A stretch of DNA of 64,000 nt from Rhodanobacter sp. B04 (GCF_002001125.1 NZ_MUNV01000006.1:310001-374000); one strand, 5' to 3'. Counted from the first letter of the stretch, positions 35,283 through 44,689 are shown. A program made the numbers and translations. Notes: generated from the letters alone by a model not told the origin.

Positions 35283-37457
35283 TCAGTACAGATCGATCGG
35301 ATCGACGTCCAGCGACCAGCGCACCCGGCGCGCCGACGACAGCGCGGCCAGCGCCAACTGCCATGTACGCAGCATCCCATGCAGCGTGCTGCGGCTGCTG
35401 GCTTCGAGCAGCAACTGACCGCGATGACGGCCAGCGCGCAGCGGCATCGGTGCCGGCATCGGGCCGGCGATCTGCAACTGGCCATGGATGGGTAAGGCGG
35501 CGTTTGCGTCGGCGAGAAAAGCGTCGACATGCTCGCGCAGCGGTGCCTCGGCGCGCAGCAATACCTGATGGCTGTAAGGCGGCAGCTGGATCTGCCGGCG
35601 TTCCGCCAGCAGCTCGCGGGCGGCAGCGGCGTAACCCTGCGCCAGCAGACTGCGCAGCAACGGGTGTTCCGGCTGGTGCGTCTGCAGCAGCACGCGTCCC
35701 GGCTTGCGCGCGCGGCCGGCGCGGCCGGCCACTTGCACCACCAGTTGCGCCAGCCGTTCGCCGGCGCGGTAATCCACGCTGTGCAGGCCCTCGTCCACGC
35801 CCACGATCGCGACCAGGGTGAGGTTGGGCAGGTCGTGGCCCTTGGCCAGCATCTGGGTGCCGACCAGGATCGCCGGCTGGTCGTCCTTGAGCGTGGCCAG
35901 CAACTGCTCGAACGCATCGCGGCGGCGGGTGGTCTCGCGATCGACGCGCAGCACCGGCACCTGCGGGAACTGTGCGATCAGTGCCTCTTCCAGTCGCTCG
36001 GTACCCTGGCCCTGCGGTTTCAGCTCGCCGGCACCGCAGGTCGGGCAGGCGGCGGGCATGCGTGTCCGGTAATCGCAGTGATGGCAGATCAGTTGGCGAC
36101 GTCCGGCATGCAGGGTCAATGGACGGTCGCAGCGTGGGCATTCGGCATGCCAGCCGCAGCTGTGGCATAGCAGCACCGGTGCGTAGCCGCGGCGATTGCG
36201 GAATACCAGCGCCTGCTCACCCCGCGCGACGGTGTCGGCAATCGCCGTCAGCAACGCCGGCGACATGCCGTGCTCCAGCCGCTGCGCGCGCATGTCGATG
36301 ATCTGCACCTGCGGCGGCCGGATCGCGCCGGGACGGGCGCGCAGATGCAGGGTGCGGTAACGGCCCGCGGCGGCATTCGCCAGCGATTCCAGCGACGGCG
36401 TGCCCGAACCCAGCAGCACTGGCACACCCAGCGCGCGTGCGCGCACCAAGGCCAGGTCGCGGGCGTGATAACGGAAGCCTTCCTGCTGCTTGTAGGCGCT
36501 GTCGTGTTCCTCGTCGACGATGATCAGCCCACCCTGCGGCAGCGGGGTGAACACCGCCGAGCGGGTGCCCAGGATCACCCGCGCGCTGCCGTTGCGCGCA
36601 CGCAGCCAGGCGCGCGCGCGATCGCCTTCGGACAGATTGGAGTGCAGCACCTCGACGATCACCCCGAGCCGTTCGCGCAGACGACGCACGGTCTGCGGCG
36701 CCAGGCCGATTTCCGGTACCAGCAGCAAGGCCTGCTTGCCCTGCGCCAGCACCTGCTCGATCAGCGCCAGATACACCTCGGTCTTGCCGCTGCCGGTGAC
36801 GCCATCGAGCAGGAATGGCTGGTACTGGCCGAGGCTCGTGCTGACCGTGGCGACGGCCAATTGCTGCTCGTCGTTCAGTTGCGGTGCGAGCGACGCGGGC
36901 ACCGGCCGGTCCAGCGGCGGCTGTTCGCTGCGTTCGAGCAACCCCGCGCCGGCCAGCCGACGGGCCGCCTCGCGCCAGCCGGGCAGGCGCTCGCTCAGCT
37001 CCTGCGCGCTCAGCGAGCCGGCGGCCAGCAAGGCCAGCAGCGCCTTGCTGCCGCCGCGACGGCTGCCGGCGTCGTGGGCGCTGCGACCGGCGCTGCTCAG
37101 CGACCAGTACTCATCGCCCAGTGCCGGCAGCGGCTTCGTTTCGCGCAGTGCCAACGGCAGCGCATTCGCATAGGCCTCGCCCGGCGCGCCGAGCCAGTAG
37201 TCGGCGGCCCAGGCCAGCGTCTGCATCAGTTCGCCGTCGAGCAGCGGCGCTTCGTCGAGCAGCCGGATCACCTGTTTCAGTCGATGGCCGCCGAGCGCGG
37301 TTTCGACCTCGACCGCTACCACCACGCCGACCTGCTTGCCACGGCCGAACGGCACCAGCACCCGGCAACCCACGCGCGCCGCCCCAGCCGTGGGCGGCAG
37401 GTAGTCGAACAGGGTCGGCAGGGGAACGGGCAGGGCAACGCGAAGGACGGCGGGCAT
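35283..37457 (-). CDS. priA: Primosomal helicase PriA
   Basis: Restarts stalled replication forks by recognising fork structures and loading DnaB. 724 residues from the ATG at 37457 (AGGTAG upstream); the longer frame to 37508 is rejected. The 3'-DNA-binding domain opens the protein (LRVALPVPLPTLFDYLPPTA). The helicase core has Walker A DGVTGSGKTEVYL, the DEEH box (IIVDEEHDSAYKQQ) and the fork-binding motif GSGTPSLESLANA. Eight Cys in CHSCGWHAECPRC and CHHC...CPTCG bind two zinc ions. Convergent with tatC. Confidence 0.96.
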   Translation of the reverse strand: MPAVLRVALPVPLPTLFDYLPPTAGAARVGCRVLVPFGRGKQVGVVVAVEVETALGGHRLKQVIRLLDEAPLLDGELMQTLAWAADYWLGAPGEAYANALPLALRETKPLPALGDEYWSLSSAGRSAHDAGSRRGGSKALLALLAAGSLSAQELSERLPGWREAARRLAGAGLLERSEQPPLDRPVPASLAPQLNDEQQLAVATVSTSLGQYQPFLLDGVTGSGKTEVYLALIEQVLAQGKQALLLVPEIGLAPQTVRRLRERLGVIVEVLHSNLSEGDRARAWLRARNGSARVILGTRSAVFTPLPQGGLIIVDEEHDSAYKQQEGFRYHARDLALVRARALGVPVLLGSGTPSLESLANAAAGRYRTLHLRARPGAIRPPQVQIIDMRAQRLEHGMSPALLTAIADTVARGEQALVFRNRRGYAPVLLCHSCGWHAECPRCDRPLTLHAGRRQLICHHCDYRTRMPAACPTCGAGELKPQGQGTERLEEALIAQFPQVPVLRVDRETTRRRDAFEQLLATLKDDQPAILVGTQMLAKGHDLPNLTLVAIVGVDEGLHSVDYRAGERLAQLVVQVAGRAGRARKPGRVLLQTHQPEHPLLRSLLAQGYAAAARELLAERRQIQLPPYSHQVLLRAEAPLREHVDAFLADANAALPIHGQLQIAGPMPAPMPLRAGRHRGQLLLEASSRSTLHGMLRTWQLALAALSSARRVRWSLDVDPIDLY

Positions 37458-37857
37458 GGCTACCTCATGACGGATCAGTGTACCTGCGCTAGCCGCGCTC
37501 CCTGGCATGCGCAGGCGAAAAGGTCGTCGCGGACCTGTCGTGGGGGGTTTGCGCGCACTTTCTGCTCGATGGTCGAGAAATCGAAGGTAAGTAGCTCACC
37601 GGAGAAGGTTTTAGTGCTTATCCACAAGTGCTGTGGATAAGTCTGTGGATGCAGCGGGGAGTGGGTGCCTCAAAGCGCGTCGCAGCGCCTTTTCCGACAC
37701 GCTGGCCAAAATTTCGACATGCAAAAATGCACTTTGTTTTCAATGGCTTGAAAATATACGTCAGCGAATGTTCATACAACTGACAAATGTCGTCAGCTTG
37801 CCTTGACAGGTTGATGACGCTGTGCAAAACCCGCTGTGCGGCTTGCCGGAACGGGAC
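37458..37857. other. 400-base intergenic region with DnaA-box-like and repeated motifs
   Basis: No gene: the only long minus-strand frame has random composition. 37458-37617 is GC-rich and presumably carries the priA promoter on the minus strand. 37618-37653 holds DnaA-box-like sequence. 37705-37800 is conspicuously AT-rich for this genome, with the hairpin TTTTCAATGGCTTGAAAA (37737-37754) and a set of CGTCAGC/GACGCTG repeats (37759-37820). The region lies upstream of priA and downstream of DUF3667. Confidence 0.7.
37618..37640. promoter_or_regulatory. Inverted pair of DnaA-box-like 9-mers
   Basis: TTATCCACA (37618-37626) and TGTGGATAA (37632-37640) are exact reverse complements separated by 5 bases; each is a perfect match to the DnaA box consensus TTATNCACA. 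A third, degenerate copy TGTGGATGC (37644-37652) follows. They sit about 160 bases upstream of priA. Confidence 0.6.
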
Positions 37858-39075
37858 TCAATGAGCCATGCCTAATGCTGCCGCGACGAACAGTGCGATC
37901 GCCAACAGCCACAGATAGCCCCAGCCGATGCACCAGAATTTCAGCACCGTCATCGTCCAGCCTTGCCGATAGATGCGTTTCTGCATGACCAGCAGGTAGG
38001 TGGGGATCCACAGGATCAGCGCAGTCTGCAACAGGCCCAGCGCATAGCCGGTCCAGGCGGCATGGGGGCGCAACCAGGTCGACAGCATGCCGGTCACGGT
38101 GATCAGCAGCAGGCCGAGGAACAGGAAGGCATGGCTGTGCAGGGCGACGATCAGGTGCTCCATGTACAGCCGCCGGCGGAAGACGTAGAACAGCTTGAGC
38201 AGGGTCGCGAACACCGGAATCAGCACGAACATGGTCGGCGGCAGTACGCCGAAGATGCCGTTGATCATCCGTTGCTTCGCTTCAGCGCTGGCCACGGGAT
38301 CGCCATGCATGAAGGTTTGCCAGTTTCTGTGGATCTGCTGGCCAATCTCGGTCAGACGGGCATTGGCCACGTCCGGCAACCATGTGATCTGGACGGGGCG
38401 CGGTGCTTGTTCGGCGACCGGGGGGCGTAGCCTGCCCGGCGCGGCGTCGCTGGTTTTCGCCGGGCCGTGATACTGCACTGGCATGGCAGAAAGCGGCGCG
38501 GCGATGGAGGCAGCCGACATCGGGGCTGCACCGAGTTCGACTAGGCGCCGACTGGCTTTTCGGCGCAGCTGCAGCGTGTCGGCATGGATCTGGTCCACTA
38601 TGTTCTGCGGCAGCACACCCGCGGCGCTGGTTCGAGGCAGGCCATCCAGTTCGTCCTGCAGCGCCTCGCGCACTTCGGCCGGGGTGGTGGCGTCCTCGAT
38701 CGATCCGGTGTTCACCGTTATCAATGGATGGCCATTCGCGGGAATCTTGTCGGCGATCTGGTCGATCGCCAGATGGAACACGAAGAACGACAGCAGACAC
38801 AGCACGAACATCAGCCGGAACGGTGCGATGTAGCGCACGCGCCGGCCACTGAAGTACTCCAGCGTGAGGAAACCGGGCTTCAGCAGTAGCGGTGGCAACG
38901 TATGCACAATGCGGCCATCGATGTGCAGTACGGTCTCCAGCGTCTCCTCGGCCATTGCGTGCACCGGCTTGAGCACGCTGTGAATCGACTGGCCACACGC
39001 GTGACAGAACTCGCCCTGCACGGCTGTGCCGCAGTTGGCGCAGTGCAACCCTTCGTAAGTGGTCAGCTGCTTCAT
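37858..39075 (-). CDS. DUF3667 zinc-ribbon membrane protein
   Basis: 405 residues from the ATG at 39075. The N-terminus is a zinc ribbon (CANCGTAVQGEFCHACGQ), followed by a helix and about five or six transmembrane segments: one near 95-115 (FRLMFVLCLLSFFVFHLAI), then a cluster in the C-terminal third. In between lies a soluble loop of about 160 residues rich in Pro, Ala and Arg. This is the layout of DUF3667; function unknown. Divergent from the MATE gene. Confidence 0.88.
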   Translation of the reverse strand: MKQLTTYEGLHCANCGTAVQGEFCHACGQSIHSVLKPVHAMAEETLETVLHIDGRIVHTLPPLLLKPGFLTLEYFSGRRVRYIAPFRLMFVLCLLSFFVFHLAIDQIADKIPANGHPLITVNTGSIEDATTPAEVREALQDELDGLPRTSAAGVLPQNIVDQIHADTLQLRRKASRRLVELGAAPMSAASIAAPLSAMPVQYHGPAKTSDAAPGRLRPPVAEQAPRPVQITWLPDVANARLTEIGQQIHRNWQTFMHGDPVASAEAKQRMINGIFGVLPPTMFVLIPVFATLLKLFYVFRRRLYMEHLIVALHSHAFLFLGLLLITVTGMLSTWLRPHAAWTGYALGLLQTALILWIPTYLLVMQKRIYRQGWTMTVLKFWCIGWGYLWLLAIALFVAAALGMAH

Positions 39076-39149
39076 CGTGGTCCCCGTCCGGTGCAGCGGG
39101 CGATCTTCGCACACCGACGTGCCGGTGCGGTCGTGACCGATGGCTCAGG

Positions 39150-39155
39150 TAGAAT
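39150..39155 (+). promoter_or_regulatory. Possible -10 box of the MATE gene
   Basis: TAGAAT matches the -10 consensus in 5 of 6 positions and lies 32 bases before the ATG. No convincing -35 partner was found. Confidence 0.3.
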
Positions 39156-39181
39156 GCCCGGCCCTGGAGTCTGCTGTGTCG

Positions 39182-40570
39182 ATGAAACCTTTCCGCCCCG
39201 AGCGCACCCGCCTGTTGCATGAGGCACGCGCGACCGTGCGCCTGGCGTTGCCCCTGATCTGCGCCCAGCTGGCGGCGATCGGCAGCAACGTGATCGATAC
39301 GGTGCTGGCCGGACATGTCAGCGCACATGTGCTGGGTGCGGTGGCGGTGGGCGCGAACATCTGGTCGCTGGCAATCGTCAGCGGCATCGGCATGATGATG
39401 GCGTTGCCGCCATCGGTGGCGCAGCTGGACGGTGCCGGCCGCCGGCACGAGGTCGGCACGGTGTTCCACCAGGCGCTGTGGCTGGCGCTGGGGATGGGCG
39501 TGCTGTTGTGGTTTGCCGTGCGCCATGCGGCCCCGCTGATCGAGCTTATCGGGGTGGCGCCGGGCCTGCGCGATGGCGTGCAGAGCTTCCTGCTGGCGAT
39601 CAGCTGGGGCGCGCCGGCGCTGACCTGCTATTTCGCGCTGCGTGGGCTGTCCGAGGGACTGTCGCTGACCCGGCCTTCGATGTACTTCAGCCTCGGTGGG
39701 CTGGTGCTGCTGGTGCCGCTCGGTTACGTGCTGATGTTCGGCAAGCTGGGCATCCGGCCGCAGGGTGCGCATGGCTGCGGCATCGCCACCGCCACGGTGC
39801 TGTGGCTGGAACTGCTGGCGTTCGGCACCTATGTGATGTGTCGTAGCAACTATCGCGGATTGGGCTTGTTTGATCGCTTCGAGTGGCCGGATCTGCGCCG
39901 GATCGGCGAGCTGGTGCATATCGGCCTGCCGATGGCGGTGACCTTGCTGGCCGAGGCGGGTCTGTTCGTGGCCACCGCGCTGATCATCGCCACCTTGGGC
40001 GAGGATGTGATCGCCAGCCACCAGGTGGCGATCAACATCGCCTCGCTGTTCTTCATGATCCCGCTGGGGCTGGCGATGGCGATCACGGTGCGGGTCGGCA
40101 ACGCAGTGGGCCGCGGCGACGAGCGTGGCGTGCGCTACGCCGGCTTCTGCGGCATCGGCCTGACCCTGGTTACCCAGTTGTTCTCGGCCGGCTTCATGCT
40201 GGGCCTGCCGCATTTCATCGCCACGCTGTACACGCAGGACCCGAAGGTGATCGCGCTGGCCGCGCGGCTGATCATGCTGGCCGGACTGTTCCAGTTCTCC
40301 GACGGCATCCAGGTGGCCGCCAACGGCGCCCTGCGCGGTCTCAAGGATACCCGCGTGCCGATGGCGATCACCCTGTTCGCGTACTGGGTCATCGGCATGC
40401 CGGTGGGCTGGTGGCTGGCGTTTCATCACGGCATGGGCGCCCGCGGCATGTGGATGGGCCTGATCGCCGGCCTCACCGTGGCGGCCGCGCTGTTGTTCAC
40501 CCGCTTCTGGCGCAGTGCATGGAGGCAGCGCTGGCGCCGTGCCGCCAACGCTATGTCGGCAACCACCTGA
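39182..40570 (+). CDS. MATE family multidrug efflux transporter
   Basis: 462 residues, twelve transmembrane helices in two repeats. NorM-like features include LPLICAQLAAIGSNVIDTVL in TM1-2 and ADGIQVAANGALRGLKDTRV-like SDGIQVAANGALRGLKDTRV in the C-half, typical of NorM/MdtK Na+ or H+ antiporters. An in-frame GTG at 39176 has better spacing to the GGAG at 39166 (6 bases) than the chosen ATG, so two extra residues are possible. The upstream TAGAAT at 39150 is a promoter candidate. sppA follows after 38 bases. Confidence 0.94.
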   Translation: MKPFRPERTRLLHEARATVRLALPLICAQLAAIGSNVIDTVLAGHVSAHVLGAVAVGANIWSLAIVSGIGMMMALPPSVAQLDGAGRRHEVGTVFHQALWLALGMGVLLWFAVRHAAPLIELIGVAPGLRDGVQSFLLAISWGAPALTCYFALRGLSEGLSLTRPSMYFSLGGLVLLVPLGYVLMFGKLGIRPQGAHGCGIATATVLWLELLAFGTYVMCRSNYRGLGLFDRFEWPDLRRIGELVHIGLPMAVTLLAEAGLFVATALIIATLGEDVIASHQVAINIASLFFMIPLGLAMAITVRVGNAVGRGDERGVRYAGFCGIGLTLVTQLFSAGFMLGLPHFIATLYTQDPKVIALAARLIMLAGLFQFSDGIQVAANGALRGLKDTRVPMAITLFAYWVIGMPVGWWLAFHHGMGARGMWMGLIAGLTVAAALLFTRFWRSAWRQRWRRAANAMSATT

Positions 40571-40608
40571 GCGGCTACGCTAGCCGCTGTTCCTTTGGAA
40601 GATCACGC

Positions 40609-42486
40609 ATGACCCCACCGCTCCCGCCGCCCCGCCGCCACGGTTTCTGGGCTTTCCTGTGCACGCTTGGGCGCGGCATCAACGTGGTCAGGCTGCTGAT
40701 CATCAACGTGGTGTTTTTCAGCCTGCTGGGCGTGTTGCTGCTGTTGCTGACCGCCGGCGTGGCCGGCAGCCGGATGGAGCGCACGCTGCAGGACGACAGC
40801 GTGCTGGTGATCAGGCCGCAAGGCCAACTGGTCGAGCAGTACAGCATCGATCCGCTGCAGCGTGCGTTGAGCGGCCTGTCGGGCGACGCGCCGAAACAGG
40901 TGCAGTTGCGCGATCTGGTCGGCGCAATCGACGCGGCGGCGAAGGACAAGCGCATCAGCCGCATCTTGCTGCTGCCGGATGAGCTGCAGGGTGGCGGTTT
41001 TGCCGCCTTGCACGAGGTCGGCGCGGCGCTCGATCGCTTCCGTGCCGCGGGCAAGCCGGTGATTGCATGGGCGGCCAACCTGGATCAGGGGCAGTATTAC
41101 CTGGCGGCGCATGCCGACCGGCTGCTGGTCGATCCGCAGGGCGGCGTGATGATCACCGGGCTGGCGAACTACCGCCTGTTCTACAAGGATCTGCTCGACA
41201 AGCTGGGTGTCGATGTGCACCTGTTCCGTGTCGGCGAGTTCAAGAGCGCGGCCGAGCCGTACATTCTCGAGCACGCCTCGCCGGCGGCCAAACAGGCCGA
41301 CAGCTACTGGATGGGCGGCCTGTGGGACAGCTATATCGGCGAGGTGGCCACGCTGCGGAAACTCGATCCGGCGGCATTGCGCGCCGACATCGACAACCTG
41401 CCGCAGACCATCGCCAGTACCCAGGGCGACCTGGCCCAGCTGGCCTTGAACGAACATCTGGTCGATGGCCTGGCCACCCGCGCCGATCTCATCGCGATGC
41501 TGCGCAAGCAGGGTGTGCCTGCCGACGACAAAGGCCACAGTTTCCGCCAGGTGGATCTGGCCCGTTATGCCGCAGGTATCCCCAATGACGGCAAATTGTT
41601 CGCGCCGGGCGTTGCGATCGTGGTGGCCGAAGGCGAGATCGCCGGCGGCAAACAGTCGCCCGGCTCGATCGGTGGTGAATCCACCGCGGCGCTGATCCGC
41701 GCCGCGCGCGAGGACCGCAAGACCAAGGCGTTGGTGTTGCGGGTCAACTCCCCCGGTGGCGAAGTGTATGCGGCCGAGCAGATCCGTCGCGAGGTGGCGC
41801 TGACCCGCGAGGCCGGTATTCCGGTGGTGGTATCGATGGGCGACGTGGCGGCCAGCGGCGGCTACTGGATCTCGATGAACGCCGACCGCATTTTTGCCGA
41901 ACCGAACACCATCACCGGCTCGATCGGCATCTTCGGCATGTACTACTCGGTGCCGACCACGCTGGCCAAGCTCGGCATCCAGAGCGACGGCGTGGCTACC
42001 GGGCCGATGGCGGGCGCGTTCGATATCAGTCGCCCGCTGGATCCGAAGGTGGGTGCGGTGATCCAGGCGATCATCAACAAGGGCTATCACGACTTCGTCG
42101 GCAACGTGGCCAAGGCGCGTGGCAAGAGCTACGAGGCGATCGACGCGATCGCGCAGGGCCGGGTGTGGACCGGGCAGCAGGCACTCGATCGCGGTCTGGT
42201 CGACCAGCTTGGTGGCTTGCGCGACGCGGTCGCCGATGCGGCTGGCCTGGCCAAGCTGGGCAAGGACTATCCGGTGCGTTACCAGGAGGCTCCGTTGGGT
42301 GGCTTCGAGCGCTTCCTGATCGGCCTCAACCAGAGTGCCAGCGTGCGCGTGATGCAGTCCTGGGGCATCCGCATGCCGAACTGGGTCGCCCAGTTGCCCG
42401 CGCTGGCGCCGGAACTGCAGCTGCTGCGCAACGCGAAGGCCGGCACGCCCAACATTTATGCGGATTGCCTGTGCCGTCCGCGTTGA
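40609..42486 (+). CDS. sppA: Signal peptide peptidase SppA (67K type)
   Basis: Membrane-anchored S49 protease that degrades cleaved signal peptides. 625 residues from the ATG at 40609 with GGAAG upstream; the open frame continues upstream only because it runs through the MATE gene in another frame. A single N-terminal anchor (about 28-50, LLIINVVFFSLLGVLLLLL) and two tandem S49 halves. The catalytic pair is Lys212 in GEFKSAAEPY (N-half) and Ser416 in AASGGYWIS (C-half), matching Lys209/Ser409 of E. coli SppA. Confidence 0.95.
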   Translation: MTPPLPPPRRHGFWAFLCTLGRGINVVRLLIINVVFFSLLGVLLLLLTAGVAGSRMERTLQDDSVLVIRPQGQLVEQYSIDPLQRALSGLSGDAPKQVQLRDLVGAIDAAAKDKRISRILLLPDELQGGGFAALHEVGAALDRFRAAGKPVIAWAANLDQGQYYLAAHADRLLVDPQGGVMITGLANYRLFYKDLLDKLGVDVHLFRVGEFKSAAEPYILEHASPAAKQADSYWMGGLWDSYIGEVATLRKLDPAALRADIDNLPQTIASTQGDLAQLALNEHLVDGLATRADLIAMLRKQGVPADDKGHSFRQVDLARYAAGIPNDGKLFAPGVAIVVAEGEIAGGKQSPGSIGGESTAALIRAAREDRKTKALVLRVNSPGGEVYAAEQIRREVALTREAGIPVVVSMGDVAASGGYWISMNADRIFAEPNTITGSIGIFGMYYSVPTTLAKLGIQSDGVATGPMAGAFDISRPLDPKVGAVIQAIINKGYHDFVGNVAKARGKSYEAIDAIAQGRVWTGQQALDRGLVDQLGGLRDAVADAAGLAKLGKDYPVRYQEAPLGGFERFLIGLNQSASVRVMQSWGIRMPNWVAQLPALAPELQLLRNAKAGTPNIYADCLCRPR

Positions 42487-42537
42487 GCGGCTGACTTTTC
42501 CTTCCGGGCTGCGTTCGGGCGATGCGGCCTGGGTGGG

Positions 42538-42741
42538 TCAGTGGTCCTGGGCGTCGATCTGCTTGCGCTGCTCCTCGGCCTGCTTGTCGACGACTTTCTG
42601 CACGTCCTTGGCGCGCTGCTCGTCCGCCTTCATGGCGTCCCATGGAGTGGCGACCTGGGCTGGTTTGGCCTGGGGTTCCGGTGGCTTGCTGGAGCAGGCG
42701 CCGAGAGCCAGTGCGCAGAACAGGAGCGGCAGCGTTTTCAT
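42538..42741 (-). CDS. Small lipoprotein (67 aa)
   Basis: Signal MKTLPLLFCALALGACSS with lipobox LGAC and acylated Cys16, then a Pro/Ala linker and a charged helix (ADEQRAKDVQKVVDKQAEEQ) that could form a coiled coil. AGGA ribosome site 8 bases upstream of the ATG. Convergent with sppA, divergent from the SDR gene. Function unknown. Confidence 0.8.
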   Translation of the reverse strand: MKTLPLLFCALALGACSSKPPEPQAKPAQVATPWDAMKADEQRAKDVQKVVDKQAEEQRKQIDAQDH

Positions 42742-42852
42742 GAGTGTTCCTGTGCGTGGCTGAGGTGCCCAGTGTCACGCCGGACGCAGGTACAGGCAAG
42801 GATCGCCCGGACCTCCCTAGGCGCGCCGGAACCGACGTTTTAAGCTGCACGG

Positions 42853-43635
42853 ATGAATAGCCGCATCGATGCCTGGCAACTGCAAGGCCATACCGCCCTG
42901 ATCACCGGCGCCAGCAAGGGCATCGGTTACGCCACTGCACGCGAACTGGCCGGTCTGGGCGCCGACCTGCTGCTGGTGGCGCGCGACGAGGATTATCTCG
43001 AACAAGTGCGCGTCGATCTGGCGGACGAGTTTTCCGGGGTCGAGGTATTGGCTTTCGGCGCAGACCTGACCGAGGCGGAGGAACGCCTGGCGGTGTTCGA
43101 CTGGATCGCCGATCTGGGCGCGCCGCTGTCGCTGCTGGTCAACAATGCCGGCGGCAACCTGCCGAAGGCCACGCTGGACTATCGCGACGACGAATACCGC
43201 AAGGTGTTCGAGCAGAACCTGTTCTCGGCGTTCGAGATGTGCCGGCTGGCGCATCCGCAGCTGGTGCAGCATGCCAATGCCGCGATCGTGAACGTGGGCT
43301 CCGTCTCCGGCATCACCCACGTGCGCACCGGTTCGCCGTACGGCATGAGCAAGGCGGCCTTGCACCAGCTCACCCGGAACCTGGCGACGGAATGGGCGGT
43401 GGACGGCATCCGCGTCAATGCGGTGGCGCCGTGGTACATCCGCACCCAGCGTTCGGAACCGGCGCTGGCCGATGCCGACTACCTGGACGAGGTGCTCGAT
43501 CACACGCCGCTGCGGCGGATCGGCGAACCCGAGGAAGTGGCGGCCGCGATAGCCTTCTTGTGCCTGCCGGCCGCCAGCTACATCACCGGCCAGGTGCTGG
43601 CGGTGGATGGCGGGTTCCTTCAATACGGGTTCTGA
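42853..43635 (+). CDS. SDR family oxidoreductase
   Basis: 260 residues. Cofactor motif TGASKGIGYATA (about 19-30), NNAGGN after strand 4, the catalytic Ser in VNVGSVSGIT and the YxxxK pair in YGMSKAALHQL, and the C-terminal AIAFLCLPAASYITGQVLAV block. The Arg after strand 2 (LLLVARDEDYL) suggests NADPH use. Closest to tropinone reductase-like SDRs; substrate unknown. Standing alone between two other divergent or convergent units. Confidence 0.93.
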   Translation: MNSRIDAWQLQGHTALITGASKGIGYATARELAGLGADLLLVARDEDYLEQVRVDLADEFSGVEVLAFGADLTEAEERLAVFDWIADLGAPLSLLVNNAGGNLPKATLDYRDDEYRKVFEQNLFSAFEMCRLAHPQLVQHANAAIVNVGSVSGITHVRTGSPYGMSKAALHQLTRNLATEWAVDGIRVNAVAPWYIRTQRSEPALADADYLDEVLDHTPLRRIGEPEEVAAAIAFLCLPAASYITGQVLAVDGGFLQYGF

Positions 43636-43688
43636 CGGGGCGCAGCTCCTGAAAGGTTCGCGGCCAGCCGCGATGCCACCCTGGCAAG

Positions 43689-43719
43689 CCTGCCACCAGC
43701 CGTTGCTGGCGATGGCAGG
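43689..43719. terminator. Strong bulged hairpin between SDR and DegV genes
   Basis: CCTGCCA (43689-43695) pairs with TGGCAGG (43713-43719), and inside it CCAGC (43696-43700) pairs with GCTGG (43705-43709) around the tetraloop CGTT, with a 3-base bulge (CGA). It sits in the 109-base gap between converging genes. No T-run. Likely bidirectional terminator or 3'-end stabiliser. Confidence 0.5.
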
Positions 43720-43744
43720 CAACAACAGTGACCACCGGAACCCA

Positions 43745-44689
43745 TCAGAATTCGGCGACGTGTTCCTCGGCGGCAAAGCCCAGCGTCACCGCGCCTTCGC
43801 CCACATTGACCATGCCGGTGATGCTCATCGGCGCCTCCATCAACTCGACGCCGGCTTCCGCACAGGCCGCGCGCAGTTCGGCATAGCCGGGCAGGTTCGA
43901 AAGCACCGCCAAGTCGCCGCCATAGCTGACGCATACCACCGGCACCAGCAGGCCGGCGCGTACCCGTTGCGTGGCGTAGCCGAACAGCACTTCGGCGCCA
44001 TGGTCAAAACCGCGGACCTTGCCGACCGGGCCGGTTTCGCCGCGATAGCAGCGCAGCAGCGGCTTGATGTCCAGGGCGGTGCCTACCATCGCGCTGAACA
44101 GGCTGACGCTGCGATCGCCACGCTTCTTGATGCGGTTGCGCAGGTGGATCAGGTCGCGCGGCAGCATGTAGCCGTAACTGTTGTTGGCGATATGGGTGAG
44201 GCGCTCGCGGATCGTCGCTGGCGGCTCATCGGCGGCGATCAGGCGTGCCGCCTCGTAAATGGCCGGCACGGTCCCGGCAAAGACATTGCGGGTGTCGACG
44301 ACACGCATCATGAACGGGCCCGGGATGCCGGCCTGTTCGCGCACCTGCCGATAGTTCTTCAGAATCGCGAAGCTGGCACGGTTCACATGCTCGTTGATCG
44401 GGCTGCGCGTGGCGGTGATGGTCAGGCAGAACACACAGTCCTGCTCCAGCACCAGCTTTTCGAGGAACATCTTCTGCACCTCTTCCACCGGGCACGGTTC
44501 GGTTTCCGCCGAATGGCTGCGGCTGCCGAGCCGGCGGTCGATGAAGCGCTGCAGCTCTTCCGGCCGGCGATCATCCATGAAGGTCTCGCGATCCACCTTC
44601 ACGGTGATCGGCATGATCGCGACGTTGTATTTCTGCAGGAACGCCTGCGACAGGTCGCAGGAAGCATCAATGGCCAAGCCCATCCGCAT
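43745..44689 (-). CDS. DegV family fatty-acid-binding protein
   Basis: 314 residues from the ATG at 44689, which follows a GGGGGA site; earlier in-frame ATGs (44704, 44737) have none. DegV blocks: GLAIDASCDLSQAFLQKYNV, ITVKVDRETFMDD, TITATRSPINEHV, VVDTRNVFAGTVPAI and the C-terminal SITGMVNVGEGAVTLGF. Firmicute DegV/FakB proteins bind acyl chains for FakA kinase; no FakA-like gene is in the window and the proteobacterial function is unknown. Divergent from amn. Confidence 0.9.
   Translation of the reverse strand: MRMGLAIDASCDLSQAFLQKYNVAIMPITVKVDRETFMDDRRPEELQRFIDRRLGSRSHSAETEPCPVEEVQKMFLEKLVLEQDCVFCLTITATRSPINEHVNRASFAILKNYRQVREQAGIPGPFMMRVVDTRNVFAGTVPAIYEAARLIAADEPPATIRERLTHIANNSYGYMLPRDLIHLRNRIKKRGDRSVSLFSAMVGTALDIKPLLRCYRGETGPVGKVRGFDHGAEVLFGYATQRVRAGLLVPVVCVSYGGDLAVLSNLPGYAELRAACAEAGVELMEAPMSITGMVNVGEGAVTLGFAAEEHVAEF

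Noticed and set aside
37458..37857. Chromosomal replication origin at the DnaA boxes
   Set aside because: In Xanthomonadales the origin lies beside dnaA/dnaN/rpmH, none of which is present; only two perfect boxes were found.
38282..40429. Minus-strand frame (715 codons) across the DUF3667 and MATE genes
   Set aside because: Passes through two real genes in other frames or strands and has no recognisable domain.
39883..40608. Upstream extension of the SppA frame
   Set aside because: The extension overlaps the MATE gene in another frame; the SppA anchor and ribosome site fix the start at 40609.
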